DNA from: Tardiphaga sp.
Lineage (GTDB): Bacteria; Pseudomonadota; Alphaproteobacteria; Rhizobiales; Xanthobacteraceae
Direction of reading: 5' to 3'
DNA length: 6,883 nucleotides
NCBI GenBank assembly: GCA_028290325.1
Contig: JAQGJY010000344.1
Span: forward strand, 1 to 6,883
Positions 4,857 through 6,883 of the stretch are shown one piece after another (within the stretch, counting starts at the first letter, position 1; the number at the start of each line of letters is the position of its first letter). Under the pieces are notes generated by a model. It was given only the letters and a program-made list of their open reading frames with translations, made no database searches and was not told where the DNA came from. A program made the position numbers and the translations under genes.

Positions 4857-6763
4857 GCTTCGTCCTCAGGCGTTCCTTTGGGCCAGAACCAACCAATCAA
4901 CGTGATCGCGACCGGGATCGATCCCCACACCACCGCCCACGGCGAGAAGATCGACCACACCAGCATGATGGAGGTCGTCACTGCCGCCCAGAACGGCCAG
5001 ATCGAGTGTCCGACAGACGATTCCCGCGCCTGCGGCTCGGCCGCGACGACGCCGCTAACGATGAGCTCACGGCGGTCGAAGCGGACCCCTTCCGCGACAG
5101 GAAAATGATCGCGCTGCATCCAGAGCGGCTCGCGGCTCTCGACCACCGGGATATGGACGAAGTTGTAGGGCGGCGGTGGCGAAGCCGTCGCCCATTCCAG
5201 TGAAAACGCCTGCCACGGATTAGGACCCGCCGGTGCCCCGGATCGCGCGCTGCGGATGACGTCGATGAAGAAGACCAGGAAGCCGAGGGCCAGGACAACG
5301 GAGCTCAAGCTGACGAACAGGTTCAGCGCCGCCCACGGTAGCTCCGGCTGATAGGTATAGACACGCCGCGGCATTCCCATCACGCCGAGAATATGCATCG
5401 GGAAGAACGTCATATGGAAGCCGACGAAGACCAGCCAGAACACGACCCGGCCGAGACGTTCGCTCATCATCCGCCCGGTGATTTTCGGAAACCAGTAGTA
5501 CACAGCGCCGAGCAGGGGAAAGACGGCGCCGCCGATCAACACATAATGGAAGTGCGCCACGACGAAGTAGGTGTCGTGCACCTGCGTATCGAACGGCACC
5601 GAGGCCACCATCACACCGGTCAGTCCGCCCATCACGAAGGTCACGATGAAACCGATGACAAACAAGAGCGGCGTCTTGAATACCGGGCGGCCGTCCCACA
5701 AAGTCGCGAGCCAGCAGAAAATCTGGATGCCGGCCGGCACCGCGATTGCCATGCTTGATGCCGTGAAAAAGCTCTCGCCGAGCCGCGGCAGGCCGGCGAC
5801 GAACATGTGATGCACCCAGAGTCCGAACGCCAACATGCCGGTCGCGATCAAGGCCGCCACCATGCCGAGATAGCCGAACACCGGTCGCCGCGCGAACGTC
5901 GCGACGATCGTCGAGACCATGCCGACCGCCGGCAAGAAGATGATGTAGACTTCGGGATGGCCGAAGAACCAGAATAAATGCTGCCACAGCAGCACGTCAC
6001 CGCCCTGCGCCGGATTGAAGAAGTGTGTCCCCACCAGACGGTCGAGGATCAGCGCCGTGCTCGCCACCATGATCGCCGGCATCGCCAAGATGATCAGGAA
6101 CGCGGTCACCACCATCGACCAAACGAACAGCGGAATGCGATCGAGCGACATGCCGGGCGCGCGCTGCTTGAACACGGTCACCACGATTTCGACGGCCACG
6201 CATAGCGCCGAGATTTCGGTGAAGGTGATCATCTGCGCCCAGATGTCGGCGCGCTTTCCCGACGCGTATTGCGGGCCGGACAGCGGCACATAGGCGAACC
6301 ATCCGACATCCGGCCCCATATCGATGAGGAACGCGCCCCAGAGCAAAAGTCCTCCGGCGACGAACAGCCAATACGAGAAGGCGTTCAAGCGCGGAAATGC
6401 GATGTTGCGTGTGCCGACCATGAGCGGCACCAGGAAAACCGCCATCGCTTCCATGACCGGCACCGCGAACAAAAACATCATGTTCGATCCGTGCATGGTG
6501 AAAAGCTGGTTGTAGCGGTCGGCGCTGATGAAACGCGCTTCGGGCTGCGAAAGCTGTAGCCGCATCGCCAGCGATAGCAGGCCGCCGAGTGCCAGGAACA
6601 CGAAGGCCGTGATGATATAGCGCCGGCCGATGATCTTATGGTCAACATTGGACAATCGGGCCCAGAAGCCCGATGGGTTGGACCACGTCGTCGTCAGCCT
6701 AGAGATCTCGGCCGATCCGGCGATCTCATCGATCAATTGAAAATCGTCGGGACGCGGATTCAT
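4853..6763 (-). CDS. ctaD: Heme-copper oxidase subunit I, A-type, with two extra C-terminal helices
   Basis: The 636-residue protein is the catalytic subunit that reduces oxygen to water. Metal ligands are all present: His91 (heme a), His269 and His318/His319 (CuB), His404 (heme a3) and His406 (heme a) in VVAHFHYV. The active-site Tyr273 and Glu271 lie in GHPEVY, as in A1-type enzymes. HDTYF (396-400) matches the Mg/water exit site and GMPRR (463-467) the heme propionate arginines. About twelve core helices are followed by a polar linker (about 505-585) and two further hydrophobic helices (about 588-627). By hand alignment with Rhodobacter CtaD, the K-channel Lys is Gln347, its neighbouring Thr is Ala344, and the D-channel entry Asp is Asn120. 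Tyr273 argues against a nitric oxide reductase. The gene shares ATGA overlaps with both neighbours. An alternative name from CoxN-type oxidases is possible. Confidence 0.96.
   Translation of the reverse strand: MNPRPDDFQLIDEIAGSAEISRLTTTWSNPSGFWARLSNVDHKIIGRRYIITAFVFLALGGLLSLAMRLQLSQPEARFISADRYNQLFTMHGSNMMFLFAVPVMEAMAVFLVPLMVGTRNIAFPRLNAFSYWLFVAGGLLLWGAFLIDMGPDVGWFAYVPLSGPQYASGKRADIWAQMITFTEISALCVAVEIVVTVFKQRAPGMSLDRIPLFVWSMVVTAFLIILAMPAIMVASTALILDRLVGTHFFNPAQGGDVLLWQHLFWFFGHPEVYIIFLPAVGMVSTIVATFARRPVFGYLGMVAALIATGMLAFGLWVHHMFVAGLPRLGESFFTASSMAIAVPAGIQIFCWLATLWDGRPVFKTPLLFVIGFIVTFVMGGLTGVMVASVPFDTQVHDTYFVVAHFHYVLIGGAVFPLLGAVYYWFPKITGRMMSERLGRVVFWLVFVGFHMTFFPMHILGVMGMPRRVYTYQPELPWAALNLFVSLSSVVLALGFLVFFIDVIRSARSGAPAGPNPWQAFSLEWATASPPPPYNFVHIPVVESREPLWMQRDHFPVAEGVRFDRRELIVSGVVAAEPQARESSVGHSIWPFWAAVTTSIMLVWSIFSPWAVVWGSIPVAITLIGWFWPKGTPEDEA
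4863..4867 (-). promoter_or_regulatory. Ribosome binding site for subunit III
   Basis: GAGGA on the minus strand ends six bases before the ATG at 4856, inside the last codons of subunit I. It supports the chosen start and independent or coupled initiation at the ATGA overlap. Confidence 0.55.
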
Positions 6764-6883
6764 TTCAGGCTCATCATGTAGGCCGACAACTGGCGCAGCT
6801 CATCGCTGCTCATCGGCACCATCGGCATGTTGTTGCCAGGCTTGAGCGTCTGCGGATCCGCGATCCAGGCCGCAACAGATCCG
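6760..6883 (-). CDS. ctaC: C-terminal cytochrome c tail, probably of caa3-type subunit II (partial)
   Basis: Only the last 40 residues are in the window, in a frame that stops with TGA at 6760-6762 and overlaps the subunit I ATG (ATGA). The peptide starts GSVAAWIADPQTLKPGNNMP, then ends in a D-E-L-R-Q-L-S-A-Y-M-M-S-L-K helix. This is the end of a class I cytochrome c domain, with Met19 of the visible part as likely heme ligand. In caa3-type oxidases such a domain is fused behind the CuA domain of subunit II, and the gene just upstream of subunit I is normally subunit II. The CuA part and the CXXCH are outside the window, so a free cytochrome c cannot be excluded. Confidence 0.8.
   Translation of the reverse strand, partial: GSVAAWIADPQTLKPGNNMPMVPMSSDELRQLSAYMMSLK

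Noticed and set aside
5220..5987. 255-codon minus-strand frame inside subunit I
   Set aside because: It is the shifted frame of the catalytic subunit, whose own frame carries all heme and copper ligands.
4853..6763. Subunit I as a nitric oxide reductase of the heme-copper superfamily
   Set aside because: The active-site tyrosine in GHPEVY is retained and an oxidase-type subunit III and CtaG follow, so an oxygen reductase is far more likely.
1..6883. CRISPR arrays, tRNA or rRNA genes, insertion sequences
   Set aside because: No direct-repeat array, no tRNA-like fold, no transposase and no terminal repeats were seen; nearly all bases belong to protein genes.

Overview
This window appears to be chromosomal DNA from an alphaproteobacterium, most likely of the Bradyrhizobium/Rhodopseudomonas/Nitrobacter type. 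That placement is an inference from high GC, densely packed genes and the character of the oxidase cluster; no rRNA or marker gene confirms it. The layout is two gene groups that converge near position 2673.

Plus strand (1-2670): the 3' part of a DUF72 (YecE-like) gene runs off the left edge. After a 146-base gap comes a metallo-beta-lactamase-fold hydrolase, then 40 bases later a membrane-anchored diheme cytochrome c. The only long non-coding stretch is the 721-866 gap, which holds a good ribosome binding site but no convincing promoter.

Minus strand (6883-2677): a compact terminal-oxidase operon, transcribed right to left. It reads: C-terminal cytochrome c tail of a probable subunit II (cut by the right edge), subunit I (636 aa), subunit III (200 aa), a 101-aa membrane protein of unknown function, a caa3_CtaG-type copper/assembly protein, and a small membrane-anchored monoheme cytochrome c. 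All five junctions overlap: three are ATGA stop/start overlaps and two are 13-14 base overlaps, so the six genes are very probably translated from one mRNA. The products would form a caa3-like oxygen reductase: heme c on subunit II feeds electrons to the heme a and heme a3/CuB centre of subunit I, CtaG helps load copper, and the small cytochrome c could carry electrons to it.

The most interesting point is subunit I. All metal ligands and the active-site tyrosine are present. However, by hand alignment with the Rhodobacter enzyme the K-channel lysine is Gln347, the D-channel entry aspartate is Asn120, and several inner D-channel polar residues are replaced, while new glutamates appear in helices II and IV. 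This suggests an A-type oxidase with altered proton uptake. Its C-terminus also carries two extra membrane helices, matched by a five-helix subunit III. The 101-aa protein between subunit III and CtaG is the least understood part.
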